In this document: positions 1 through 8,158 of the stretch, piece after piece
Layout of the letters: the number at the start of each line of letters is the position of its first letter
Position numbering within the stretch: position 1 is the stretch's first letter
Source: Bdellovibrionales bacterium
GTDB taxonomy: Bacteria; Bdellovibrionota; Bacteriovoracia; Bacteriovoracales; Bacteriovoracaceae
Length of the DNA: 9,320 bases
Direction: 5' to 3'
NCBI GenBank assembly: GCA_005791855.1
Contig: SXUH01000213.1
Coordinates: 1-9,320 of the forward strand
The notes under the pieces: generated by a model
The model's input: the letters and a program-made list of their open reading frames with translations, nothing else
What the model was told of the DNA's origin: nothing
The model's database searches: none
Position numbers and translations under genes: made by a program

Positions 1-61
1 CAAATCCAATTATCTGTCTTTACAAGTTAAAGCTTGTTCAGCGGTTCATAGAACTTCAAAT

Positions 62-86
62 TGGAAAAGATAATCATTTTTTTCCA
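62..86. other. AT-rich hairpin downstream of the dehydratase gene
   Basis: TGGAAAA (62-68) pairs with TTTTCCA (80-86) around an 11-nt loop, 28 nt past the dehydratase stop. The stem is weak and no T tract follows on the minus strand, so it is only a faint terminator candidate. I see nothing else in 1-113: the region is AT-rich, without an open frame or RNA-like structure beyond short 4-5 bp stems near 23-36 and 44-54. Confidence 0.2.
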
Positions 87-113
87 GTTAAAACTTAAGA
101 ACCATTTCGAAAA

Positions 114-2015
<1,902 letters not shown>

Positions 2016-2065
2016 AGTTACTCTCTGAAAATAGCCTGTTTTATTGAAAAAAAAGTTTATAAATC

Positions 2066-2075
2066 ATTCCGGAAT
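2066..2075. promoter_or_regulatory. Perfect 10-bp palindrome in the divergent control region, possible operator
   Basis: ATTCCGGAAT reads the same on both strands and overlaps the candidate -10 box and predicted start point of the dehydratase promoter. It lies between ATCAT (2063-2067) and ATGAT (2081-2085), which form a looser inverted repeat. A repressor site would fit this position, but a 10-bp palindrome may also occur by chance. The divergent gap 2016-2117 also holds an A8 run at 2047-2054 and a palindromic TTTATAAA at 2056-2063. I could not find a convincing plus-strand promoter for the phosphoglycosyl transferase gene. Confidence 0.25.
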
Positions 2076-2101
2076 ATGTCATGATCCTTTTTGAATTTCA
2101 A
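2073..2101 (-). promoter_or_regulatory. Candidate sigma70-type promoter for the 4,6-dehydratase gene
   Basis: On the minus strand, TTGAAA (2101-2096, five of six consensus bases) is followed after exactly 17 nt by CATATT (2078-2073, four of six). Transcription would begin near 2066, about 50 nt before the TTG start. The surroundings are AT-rich. This is a visual match to consensus only, and the -35 box overlaps the possible upstream TTG start of the divergent gene. Confidence 0.35.
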
Positions 2102-2117
2102 TGCTATTTGGACCAAA

Positions 2118-2678
2118 ATGACTATTCGCGTCTTTAATATAATCGTAAGCACTCTCGTCGGAATCGTGTTTTTACTGCCATTTATCTTCGTGTGGATTTT
2201 GGTCAGACTTACCAGTCCCGGGCCGGCCATTCACTGGTCGAAGAGGATCGGGAAAGACAACAAAGTTTTTTTGATGCCGAAGTTTCGAACCATGCTCATC
2301 GATACCCCCCAGCTCGCCACGCACCTCATCGACAGCAAGAGCTGGCTCACGCCGGTGGGGTCGTTCCTGCGAAAATCAAGCCTCGACGAGATCCCGCAGA
2401 TCTGGTCCGTGCTCAAGGGTGACATGAACATCGTGGGCCCGAGGCCCGCGCTCTTCAACCAGTACGACCTGATGGAGCTCCGGAACACGAAGAGCGTCCA
2501 GACCATTCCTCCGGGGATCACCGGCTGGGCCCAGATCAACGGCCGCGACGACCTCTCCATCGAGGAGAAGGTCCGCTACGATTCGGAGTACCTGCGCCGC
2601 CGGAGCCTGGCCTTCGACCTCAAGATCATCTTCCTGACCGTCCTGAAGGTCCTACAGAGAGAAGGGATCAAGCACTGA
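2118..2678 (+). CDS. Initiating phosphoglycosyl transferase (PglC/WcaJ C-terminal domain family)
   Basis: Transfers a sugar-1-phosphate from a UDP-sugar to undecaprenyl phosphate, the first step of glycan assembly on the cytoplasmic membrane. At 186 residues it is the minimal monotopic form. Visible in order (numbered from the ATG): one hydrophobic N-terminal segment (about 4-30) running into LTSPGP, KFRTM (55-59), SLDEIPQIW with the catalytic Asp-Glu pair (90-91), GDMNIVGPRP (101-110) and GITGWAQINGRDDLS (133-147). A TTG at 2091 in the same frame would add nine residues. I prefer the ATG because family members start just before the hydrophobic segment and a GGA lies 5 nt upstream of it; neither start has a good Shine-Dalgarno. 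An in-frame TGA at 2082 rules out longer forms. The first ~60 codons are much AT-richer than the rest. The 3' end overlaps the convergent SDR gene. The sugar is not determined; a 6-deoxy-HexNAc fits the neighbours. Confidence 0.93.
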   Translation: MTIRVFNIIVSTLVGIVFLLPFIFVWILVRLTSPGPAIHWSKRIGKDNKVFLMPKFRTMLIDTPQLATHLIDSKSWLTPVGSFLRKSSLDEIPQIWSVLKGDMNIVGPRPALFNQYDLMELRNTKSVQTIPPGITGWAQINGRDDLSIEEKVRYDSEYLRRRSLAFDLKIIFLTVLKVLQREGIKH

Positions 2679-3576
2679 AGGTGTTCCGAAGACCATACTT
2701 CGGCTTCCAGCCGAGGAGGCTCTTGGTCTTTCCGATGTCCACCTGCAGATTCCCGAAGAGCCGGTCCACCACCGCTTTCTTCCCGAGAAGCGTCGCCAGG
2801 AGCTTCATGAGGAAGACCGGGACCGGAAGGAGGAGGGCCTTCCTCCCCTGCACCTCGGCCATCTGAGTGATGAGGCTCCGGAGACTGAAGTCATGATCAT
2901 CGGAGACGAGGAAGACGTTGCCTCCGGCCGACGGATGGTGGGAGCACAGGATGATGAGGTCGACGAGGTTGAACACGGAGACCATCGAGCGGCGGTTCTC
3001 CACGCTCCCGAACGGGAGCGGGAGGGATTTCCCGGAGAGCCTCATGAGGCTCTGGAAGTTGGCCTTGACCCCGGGCCCGTAGATGAGGGGCGGCCTGATC
3101 ACCACGACCTCGAAGGCCCCGGGCTCGTGGAGCGAGAGGAGGGCGTCCTCGGCTTCGCGCTTGGAGATGCCGTAGGGGTCGGAGGCGTTGGGTTCGTCGT
3201 CGGCCCGGAACGGGCGCGCGTGGGTTTCTTCGCCGTTGACCTTGATGGAGCTCAGGAAGATGAACCGTTTCACTCCGGAAGCCCGGGCCGCTTCGGCGAG
3301 CCTCACCGAAGCAGCGACGTTGGTCTTCCGGAACTCTTCTAGTGGATCGGAGGAGGTTTCGTTCATCACGTGCACCCGCGCGGCGAGGTGGACGACCACA
3401 TCGATCCCGCGGAAGAGCTGGTCCCAGTTCCCCTCCGTCGAGAGGTCTCCGTAGGAAACTTCCGAAGGATCGGCGGCTCTCCGGACCCCCTTCTTAAAGG
3501 GGATGTTTCGGTTCGAAAGTTCCTGGCAGAGGTGCGTGCCGACGAAGCCGTTCGACCCGGTGATGAAGAAGGTCAT
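2668..3576 (-). CDS. NAD(P)-dependent SDR, WbpV/WreQ/Gne-like 4-reductase or 4-epimerase
   Basis: Extended SDR acting on the sugar ring of a UDP-sugar. From the chosen ATG it has 302 residues: GSNGFVG nucleotide-binding loop (7-13), HLAARVHVM (63-71), SSIKVNGEE (109-117) with the catalytic Ser region, YGISK (135-139, the YxxxK pair), RPPLIYGPGVKANF (161-174) and NRRSMV (194-199). This set typifies proteins annotated as UDP-glucose or UDP-GlcNAc 4-epimerases in O-antigen loci, a group that also contains the UDP-QuiNAc-forming 4-reductases WbpV and WreQ. With a 4,6-dehydratase and a PglC-like enzyme nearby, the reductase role is attractive but not proven. The frame is open to 3648, but the extra 24 residues are Pro/Ser/Arg-rich and overlap the upstream gene; the ATG at 3576 starts directly at the first Rossmann strand (MTFFITG) and has GGTGAG just upstream. 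It lies 4 nt after the preceding stop, so it is the last gene of the minus-strand operon. Confidence 0.9.
   Translation of the reverse strand: MTFFITGSNGFVGTHLCQELSNRNIPFKKGVRRAADPSEVSYGDLSTEGNWDQLFRGIDVVVHLAARVHVMNETSSDPLEEFRKTNVAASVRLAEAARASGVKRFIFLSSIKVNGEETHARPFRADDEPNASDPYGISKREAEDALLSLHEPGAFEVVVIRPPLIYGPGVKANFQSLMRLSGKSLPLPFGSVENRRSMVSVFNLVDLIILCSHHPSAGGNVFLVSDDHDFSLRSLITQMAEVQGRKALLLPVPVFLMKLLATLLGKKAVVDRLFGNLQVDIGKTKSLLGWKPKYGLRNTFSA
2698..2716. other. Stable hairpin at the convergent gene junction, possible terminator
   Basis: CTTCGGCT (2698-2705), a TCC loop and AGCCGAGG (2709-2716) form an 8-bp stem with one G-T pair, 20 nt after the phosphoglycosyl transferase stop and inside the last codons of the convergent SDR. 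A competing 6-bp hairpin, CCGAAG-ACCATA-CTTCGG (2686-2703), shares its left arm. Neither is followed by a clean T run, so this is not a canonical intrinsic terminator. Confidence 0.25.
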
Positions 3577-3580
3577 GGGC

Positions 3581-4867
3581 TCACCCATGGGAGATGAGGA
3601 AGCACCCGTCGGTGGCCAGGGTGGTGATCTTCGAATCCTTGAAGTCACTGCTCTCGATCGCGGCCCGGATGGCGCCGAGGTTAAACCCCTTCTGCTTTTC
3701 CATGACGAAGGTGTTCCTCTTCTTTGCCAGGAGGTCGTACTTACCCCGGAGGAAGAGCTTGAGCTTCACACCCGCGGGGAGGCGCCGGCCTGCGGTTGCG
3801 AAGTTCAGTTTCTTAATGGCCGAGACGATGTTCTGCTCGCTCTGTCCGTCGAGGTGGAAGTAGGACTGGAGCTTTTCCTGGACGTCGGAGGGACCCGCGA
3901 CCTCTCCCTTCGCCGAGACGGCGTCGAGGACGGAGTCGATGTCGTTGAGCTCCGTGCTCGCGTCCACGGGGATCTGGGTGGCGATCTTCTGCGGGTGCTC
4001 CGGGAGGAAACTTATCGGCCTCTTCCCTTGCAGCACGGCCTCGACGGCGCTGGTGCAGTCCGGGTGGATGATGAACTCCGCGGCCGCGTTCCAGGCGAGG
4101 ACCGAGTGCTCCGTGGTGACGACGCACTTCCCGGCCGCGATCTCTGCCCTCAGGGCCCGTTGGTAGGGAGCGAGGCTCTCCTCCGGGTGGGGCCTCACGA
4201 CGATCTTGTGGGAGGTCTTCGCACAGAGCTTTCGTATGAGCTTGAGGTACTCTTCCAGTTTGAACTTGTCGTAGGCCATGATCTTCGCGAGGTGCCGGAC
4301 CCGGGGCCCGTAGTTCTCTCTGACGAAGGCGTCGCCCTTGATGTTGTTGCCGAAGCCGCAGTTGAGGTTGACGAGGATGAACGAGTCGTACTGGGCCCTG
4401 ATCTTCTCGATCACCGGCTGGAGGGTCCGCCTGGTCTTCTGGATCAGGTGGTCGAACCGCGGATGGCCCGAGACGATGACCCTCTCGCTACTCAGGGTCT
4501 GGTACTTCGCTTGGAAATGATCCCGCTGCTTCTTCCCCCACATGAACACCAGGTCGGCGTTCCGGAAGAGGGTTTCGCTGTAGCGGTTCTCCAGAGTGGA
4601 GAAGTCCGGAAAGTCAACGGCTCCCTCTTCGTCGAGGCTCACGATGAAGCCTTTCCTGTCCTTGATCTGCTTGTGGATCTTCTCCGAGACCCCGGGGTGG
4701 AATCCCTTGTCGAAGTAGATGCAGGGAGAGAGGTTCTCGACGAGCTCCGGGACGAACTTCTTCAGGGTCAGGTAGCAGTCGAAGCCCTCGTGGGCCAGGT
4801 GCGAAGCGAGCTGGCTCTTGTAAATCAGCTCGCGGTTCGGGGTCTCGACGGGGATGATGATGTTCAT
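3581..4867 (-). CDS. Surface carbohydrate biosynthesis protein, GT-B-like; candidate CMP-sugar transferase
   Basis: A 428-residue soluble protein resembling the loosely defined 'surface carbohydrate biosynthesis protein' family, whose biochemistry I do not know to be established. No signal peptide is seen, and the N-terminus MNIIIPVET looks like a first Rossmann strand. Motifs in order: SLDEEG (77-82), FMWG (108-111), GHPRFD (134-139), NLNCGFGNN (167-175), VVRPHPEE (223-230) and HPDCTSAVEA (268-277). A (D/E)(D/E)G motif, then an HP motif, then a Ser/Thr pair in a short 'TSAVEA' segment is the arrangement known in bacterial sialyltransferases, and HP plus Ser/Thr also recalls KpsC/KpsS-type Kdo transferases. 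The upstream gene, only 3 nt away, encodes a CMP-sugar-forming domain. I infer that this gene may transfer the CMP-sugar, but the motifs are short and overall similarity cannot be tested here. Translation is probably coupled to the upstream gene, as its own Shine-Dalgarno is weak. The C-terminal ~80 residues are Lys-rich and unassigned. Confidence 0.8.
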   Translation of the reverse strand: MNIIIPVETPNRELIYKSQLASHLAHEGFDCYLTLKKFVPELVENLSPCIYFDKGFHPGVSEKIHKQIKDRKGFIVSLDEEGAVDFPDFSTLENRYSETLFRNADLVFMWGKKQRDHFQAKYQTLSSERVIVSGHPRFDHLIQKTRRTLQPVIEKIRAQYDSFILVNLNCGFGNNIKGDAFVRENYGPRVRHLAKIMAYDKFKLEEYLKLIRKLCAKTSHKIVVRPHPEESLAPYQRALRAEIAAGKCVVTTEHSVLAWNAAAEFIIHPDCTSAVEAVLQGKRPISFLPEHPQKIATQIPVDASTELNDIDSVLDAVSAKGEVAGPSDVQEKLQSYFHLDGQSEQNIVSAIKKLNFATAGRRLPAGVKLKLFLRGKYDLLAKKRNTFVMEKQKGFNLGAIRAAIESSDFKDSKITTLATDGCFLISHG

Positions 4868-4870
4868 GGC

Positions 4871-6160
4871 CTAGGTGCTCAGCTTGAAAAAGTTATAGCG
4901 GCATTGCTGCCGGACGAACTCCCCGGCCCCTTCGAAGGGAACCGGAGAAAGGAGCTTCCTCGTCGGAGTGAGGGAGTACCGCTCCAGGAGCTTCCGGAGG
5001 TCGCCGTCGGAGTAGTCGATCTTGTGATCGCTGTCGGAGGCGTAGCCCTTCTTGTCCGGAAGGCCCACGACGAAGGTTCCGTCTTTCTTCAGGACCCGGC
5101 GCACCTCCTCGAGGAGATGCTTCGGATCGGTGATGTGCTCGAGGACGTTGTCCAGGATGACGAAGTCGAAGGTCCGGTCCCGGTACGGGAGCCTCAGGCC
5201 GTCGTAGAGATCGGCCCGGAGCCCGAGCCGCTGGCAGAATTCGACGTTGTACGGATTGATGTCCACGCCCGTGCAGTCGGGGTGGAACTTCAGGAAGTCT
5301 CCGATGCCACAGCCGATGTCGAGGCCGTGACCGTTGAGCGCCCGCCGGAGCCGCGGGTAGAGGAACCAGGTCCGGTAGATCTGTCCCAGCCAGGATCGAT
5401 GCAGGAGGTAGCGGTGGTACTTCAGGAACTCGGCGAGAGAATTCTTCTTCTCGGGGGTGTCCTTGATGAGGATCTCCGCGAGGGCGAAGTCCTGCGGGGT
5501 ATCGATGTCGAGGGACCGGTCTTGAGGCATGATGTAGGCCTTGGTCCAAGGTCCCAGGAAGCTCTTGGTCTCCTCCAGGTAGCTAATCTCCGAGAGGTAG
5601 AGCGCGCCGTTGAAGCGGTAGTAGACGGGGAGTTCCTGGCGATTTTTATTCTTCACCGAATCCAGGACGAAGGATTCCATGGAGAGGTCCGGTGGGAGCT
5701 GGTTTGCCCAGAGAGGATGCTGCTCGCATTCGCAGACCGAGACCAGACACCGGGCGGCCGACCCCGAGTCGATGAGCTCTTCGACGATCCCGTCGACGTC
5801 GGCCGCGGTTCGAAGCGGGGACGTGGGCTGGAGGAGGAGGAGGAGGTCGTAGCTTTCGGTGGAATTTTTTCTCAACCAGTCGGTTGCGTGGAGGACGACG
5901 TCGATCCCCTTGGACGCATCTTCCGCGAGGTGCTTCGGTCGCAGGAACGGGACCTCGGCCCCGTAGACCTTGGCGATGGAAGCGATCTCTTCGCTGTCCG
6001 TGGAAACTAAAACCCGGTCGAGGTACTTGCTACCCTTGGCCGCGGAGATCGAGTACGAGATCAGCGGGCTGCCCGCGAGGGCCCTGATGTTTTTTAGCGG
6101 AACACCCTTACTCCCACCCCGGGCCGGTATGAGCGCGACTACCCTTTTACCTTTGTACAT
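4871..6160 (-). CDS. Bifunctional cytidylyltransferase (NeuA-type) / class I SAM methyltransferase fusion
   Basis: Two enzymes in one 429-residue chain. Residues ~1-235 are a CMP-nonulosonate synthetase-like cytidylyltransferase: IPARGGSKGVPLKN (11-24, CTP-binding loop), QPTSPLR (111-117), RFNGALYL (183-190) and DIDTPQDFALAE (218-229). It would activate an acidic sugar with CTP in the cytoplasm; the GGSKG loop fits NeuA/PseF/LegF rather than KdsB. Residues ~245-429 are a class I methyltransferase: LDIGCGIGDFL (280-290, SAM loop), GVDIN (298-302) and DNVLEH (337-342). The join, around residues 232-245 (near position 5450), has no stop or obvious frame change, so the fusion looks genuine. Both domains are more familiar to me as separate genes. 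The ATG start has AGGA 6 nt upstream. It follows the GT2 gene by 41 nt and precedes the GT-B-like gene by 3 nt. No NeuB/NeuC-type gene is in the window, so the sugar and the methyl acceptor are unknown. Confidence 0.92.
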   Translation of the reverse strand: MYKGKRVVALIPARGGSKGVPLKNIRALAGSPLISYSISAAKGSKYLDRVLVSTDSEEIASIAKVYGAEVPFLRPKHLAEDASKGIDVVLHATDWLRKNSTESYDLLLLLQPTSPLRTAADVDGIVEELIDSGSAARCLVSVCECEQHPLWANQLPPDLSMESFVLDSVKNKNRQELPVYYRFNGALYLSEISYLEETKSFLGPWTKAYIMPQDRSLDIDTPQDFALAEILIKDTPEKKNSLAEFLKYHRYLLHRSWLGQIYRTWFLYPRLRRALNGHGLDIGCGIGDFLKFHPDCTGVDINPYNVEFCQRLGLRADLYDGLRLPYRDRTFDFVILDNVLEHITDPKHLLEEVRRVLKKDGTFVVGLPDKKGYASDSDHKIDYSDGDLRKLLERYSLTPTRKLLSPVPFEGAGEFVRQQCRYNFFKLST

Positions 6161-6166
6161 GGCTGA

Positions 6167-6170
6167 TCCT
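6167..6170 (-). promoter_or_regulatory. Ribosome binding site of the cytidylyltransferase-methyltransferase gene
   Basis: AGGA on the minus strand lies 6 nt before the ATG at 6160, which supports that start. It sits in the 41-nt gap after the GT2 stop. It is the clearest Shine-Dalgarno in the minus-strand operon and may let the fusion protein initiate independently. Confidence 0.6.
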
Positions 6171-6201
6171 ATTGGTAAGGACCAACTTTAGATCAAAAAA
6201 A

Positions 6202-6981
6202 TTAGAATCGAAAGCCCCATTTCAAGAAGTACTTCATGGCGGAGTTGATTGCTACAAACCGGTACTTCCACTTCTTCTGATTGGCTCTGCGCCATTCGTG
6301 GACCGCTGTGACTGGAGGGTAGTACACGGTCTTGGAGACTAAGTTGACACTTCGAGTAAGGTCCGCATCCTCGAAGTAGAGGAAATAGCGGTCATCGAAT
6401 CCTTTAACCTTCTTGAAAACTTCTGACCTGACGAACATGCAGCAACCGGAGGCGAACTCGAGTTCCTGGGTCGTCTCCGGGTTCACGTCCTTCATCTCGT
6501 AGCGGTCAATCTGGGCCCTCACCACCGGAAGGGTGAGGAAGCGCTTCGGGAGGAAGATCCGACAGAACAAGACGAAGAAAGTTGGGTTTCGCTTGATCAG
6601 GTGCTGGAGCGAGAGATCCGGATTGAAGATCTTCGGAGAGAGGAGTCCCACGTCCGGATGGGACTCGAGGTAGTCCAGGGCGAGGTCGATGCTCTCCGGG
6701 CTCAGGGTGAGGTCCGGATTCAAGATGAGGAAGTAGCGGCCGTCGCTCCCCTTCTTGAAGGCGAGGTTGTGGCCGCCGCCGAAGCCTAGGTTCTCGGAGG
6801 AGTGGTGAAACTCGACCCCGAGCTCTCTGCAGACGGCTTCCACCTCCGAGTAGTCCTGAGACCCGTTGTCGACGACCAGGGTCTTGAGCGAATACTTCTT
6901 GCTCGAGATGGCGGAGAGGGTTTCCCGGAGTCGCTTCGGTGACTCGTTGTAAGTAATGACACTTATTAGCAGATCTACCAT
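6202..6981 (-). CDS. Glycosyltransferase family 2, WbbL/rhamnosyltransferase-like
   Basis: Inverting GT-A glycosyltransferase that adds a sugar to a growing lipid-linked glycan at the cytoplasmic face. The 259 residues carry the expected series: ISVITYNE (6-13), VVDNGS (36-41), ENLGFGGGHN (63-72), LNPD (87-90, the DxD-equivalent), SGCCMFVR (178-185), GFDDRYFLYFEDADL (194-208, probable catalytic base region) and HEW (228-230). NLGFGGGHN together with the FDE/FED region is typical of WbbL-like enzymes, many of which use dTDP-rhamnose, but the donor cannot be fixed here. It has no transmembrane segment, unlike some longer relatives. The ATG starts right at the first strand. No Shine-Dalgarno is visible; the 12 nt upstream are pyrimidine-rich on the coding strand. 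It is the first gene of the four-gene minus-strand operon, and its 3' end is AT-richer than the genes that follow. Confidence 0.93.
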   Translation of the reverse strand: MVDLLISVITYNESPKRLRETLSAISSKKYSLKTLVVDNGSQDYSEVEAVCRELGVEFHHSSENLGFGGGHNLAFKKGSDGRYFLILNPDLTLSPESIDLALDYLESHPDVGLLSPKIFNPDLSLQHLIKRNPTFFVLFCRIFLPKRFLTLPVVRAQIDRYEMKDVNPETTQELEFASGCCMFVRSEVFKKVKGFDDRYFLYFEDADLTRSVNLVSKTVYYPPVTAVHEWRRANQKKWKYRFVAINSAMKYFLKWGFRF

Positions 6982-7028
6982 AGAGAGAAGAATACTAGCA
7001 GAATGGCCCTGTCCTTAAAACAAAAAGT

Positions 7029-7057
7029 TTGCGACATCTCCCTCTCTGGGCTAACAT
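7029..7057 (+). promoter_or_regulatory. Candidate sigma70-type promoter for the two GT4-like genes
   Basis: TTGCGA (7029-7034) and TAACAT (7052-7057) are separated by 17 nt, and each matches four of six consensus bases. Transcription would start near 7064, leaving a leader of about 15 nt before the ATG at 7079. TTGCGA is also the left arm of the inverted repeat listed separately. No equally spaced promoter was found for the divergent GT2 gene. Confidence 0.3.
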
Positions 7058-7066
7058 TTTTCGCAA
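7029..7066. repeat. Spaced inverted repeat TTGCGA / TCGCAA in the divergent control region
   Basis: TTGCGA at 7029-7034 is repeated in inverse orientation as TCGCAA at 7061-7066. The half-site centres are 32 bp apart, close to three helical turns, and bracket the candidate -10 box. It could bind a dimeric regulator, but six-base arms are short enough to be coincidental. Confidence 0.25.
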
Positions 7067-7078
7067 CCAGCAGAGCGT

Positions 7079-8158
7079 ATGCCCAGTAAGATCAACACTA
7101 TCACCATAGTCATTCCCGCCTTTCGTTCCACGGGCCCGATCAGAGGGGCGGTGGCGATCGCCAACGGGCTCTCGGACCACTACCGGGTTGAGATCGTCGC
7201 CCTCAAGGGCTGCCTGGTTCGGAAGGAGCTCCTGGGGCTCCGGGATTCGGTCACGCTCACGGACTTCCGGATGCACAAGTGGCCGCGGAAGTACTCCCTC
7301 TTGAAGCAGAGGATGGTCCCGGGGACTGCGCTCCTCTCCCTCTGCTTTGCGGCTGACTTCATCGTCTCCCTCCTCCCCGGCCGGGTACCCAAGCTCACCT
7401 CCGTCAGAGGGAATCTGGAAGAGAACTACATCCACGACTACGGGCCCTTCAAGGGGAAGATCCTCTCCTTCATCCACTACCGGCTCCTCTCGCGGTTTAG
7501 CCTCGTCCTCGCGATGTCGGATTTCATGCTCGCCCACCTGAAGGAGCTGGGGATCCCGCGGCTCCAGACGATCTACAACTTCGTGGACGAAGGCTTCCTT
7601 GAGAAAGAGAGGATGCGGAACCCGCGGAAAGACGTGACCTTCTTCTTCCTCGGGAACCTCAATACCCGGAAGAAGCCCGAGCTCCTCCTGCGCGTGTTCG
7701 AAAGACTGCGGCGGAGGAACCCGGAGATAAGACTCAGCTACTTCGGGGACGGCCCGCTCATGACCAGGCTCCGAAGCCTGACGGCGAAGCACGCGCTTCA
7801 GAACGCTGTCTCGATCCCGGGGCATGTTGACCACCCCTATCAGGAGATCCAGAGAGCGAAGATCAACGTGCTACCGTCCTTGTCCGAAGGCGTCTCCCGG
7901 TCGATCCTCGAGTCGCTCCACTTTGGAATCCCCTGTGTCCTCCGGGAGGGCGAGGCGGCGAGCGAACTCATCGTCGACCAGGTGAACGGAGCGCTCTTTA
8001 AGACCGACGAGGAACTCGAAGGAGTCCTCGAGAAAGTCCTGGAGAACTACGAGGCCATGACCGCCGGAAAGGCTTCGCTCATCCCGGAGAAGTTCCGGAT
8101 GGAGTTCAACATCACCAAGCTCCGGAAGCTTCTGGAGTCGCTGGAAGTGGCTCCATGA
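7079..8158 (+). CDS. GT-B glycosyltransferase, GT4-like (first of a coupled pair)
   Basis: Retaining-type GT-B glycosyltransferase, 359 residues, probably adding one sugar of the repeat unit in the cytoplasm. The N-terminal donor/acceptor half opens with TIVIPAFRSTGPIRGAVAIA (9-28), whose Gly-Pro/Arg-Gly-Ala region resembles the GG loop of GT4 enzymes. YNFVD (166-170) marks the domain linker. The C-terminal nucleotide-sugar domain begins FLGNLNTRKKPELLL (190-204), continues with YFGDGPL (221-227) and IPGHV (246-250), and ends in LPSLSEGVSRSILESLHFG (265-283). Glu270 and Glu278 form the E-x7-E pair of GT4. The ATG at 7079 has only a weak AGAG upstream. Its TGA overlaps the next ATG by 4 bp (ATGA), so the two glycosyltransferases are translationally coupled. 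It is divergent from the GT2 gene across a 97-bp gap. The sugar specificity is unknown. Confidence 0.92.
   Translation: MPSKINTITIVIPAFRSTGPIRGAVAIANGLSDHYRVEIVALKGCLVRKELLGLRDSVTLTDFRMHKWPRKYSLLKQRMVPGTALLSLCFAADFIVSLLPGRVPKLTSVRGNLEENYIHDYGPFKGKILSFIHYRLLSRFSLVLAMSDFMLAHLKELGIPRLQTIYNFVDEGFLEKERMRNPRKDVTFFFLGNLNTRKKPELLLRVFERLRRRNPEIRLSYFGDGPLMTRLRSLTAKHALQNAVSIPGHVDHPYQEIQRAKINVLPSLSEGVSRSILESLHFGIPCVLREGEAASELIVDQVNGALFKTDEELEGVLEKVLENYEAMTAGKASLIPEKFRMEFNITKLRKLLESLEVAP
8143..8147 (+). promoter_or_regulatory. Ribosome binding site of the second GT4-like gene
   Basis: GGAAG lies 7 nt before the ATG at 8155, inside the last codons of the first GT4-like gene. Together with the 4-bp ATGA overlap it supports this start and translational coupling. 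Confidence 0.6.

Noticed and set aside
62..86. Intrinsic terminator for the dehydratase gene
   Set aside because: The stem is A/T-only apart from two G-C pairs, the loop is long, and no T run follows on the minus strand. Kept only as a weak hairpin.
3577..3648. A 24-residue N-terminal extension of the SDR gene
   Set aside because: It overlaps the upstream coding region, is Pro/Ser/Arg-rich, and lies before the natural SDR start MTFFITG.
3813..4127. A minus-strand open frame in another frame of the GT-B-like gene, rich in Arg, His and Gly
   Set aside because: Frame-shifted shadow of a gene with strong motifs; it has no domain signature.
4871..5455. The methyltransferase region as a separate gene with its own start
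   Set aside because: The frame is continuous with the cytidylyltransferase domain. I see no stop between them and no start codon with a ribosome binding site at the junction.
3503..6010. An 835-codon open frame on the plus strand, antisense to the GT-B-like gene and the fusion gene
   Set aside because: Its product is a low-complexity run of Glu, Asp, Val, Leu and Arg with no recognisable motif. It arises because the real minus-strand genes avoid TTA, CTA and TCA codons, which leaves the antisense frame free of stops.
6995..7834. A 279-codon minus-strand open frame antisense to the first GT4-like gene
   Set aside because: Composition is Glu/Pro/Val-rich with no motifs, and the plus-strand frame has clear GT-B signatures.
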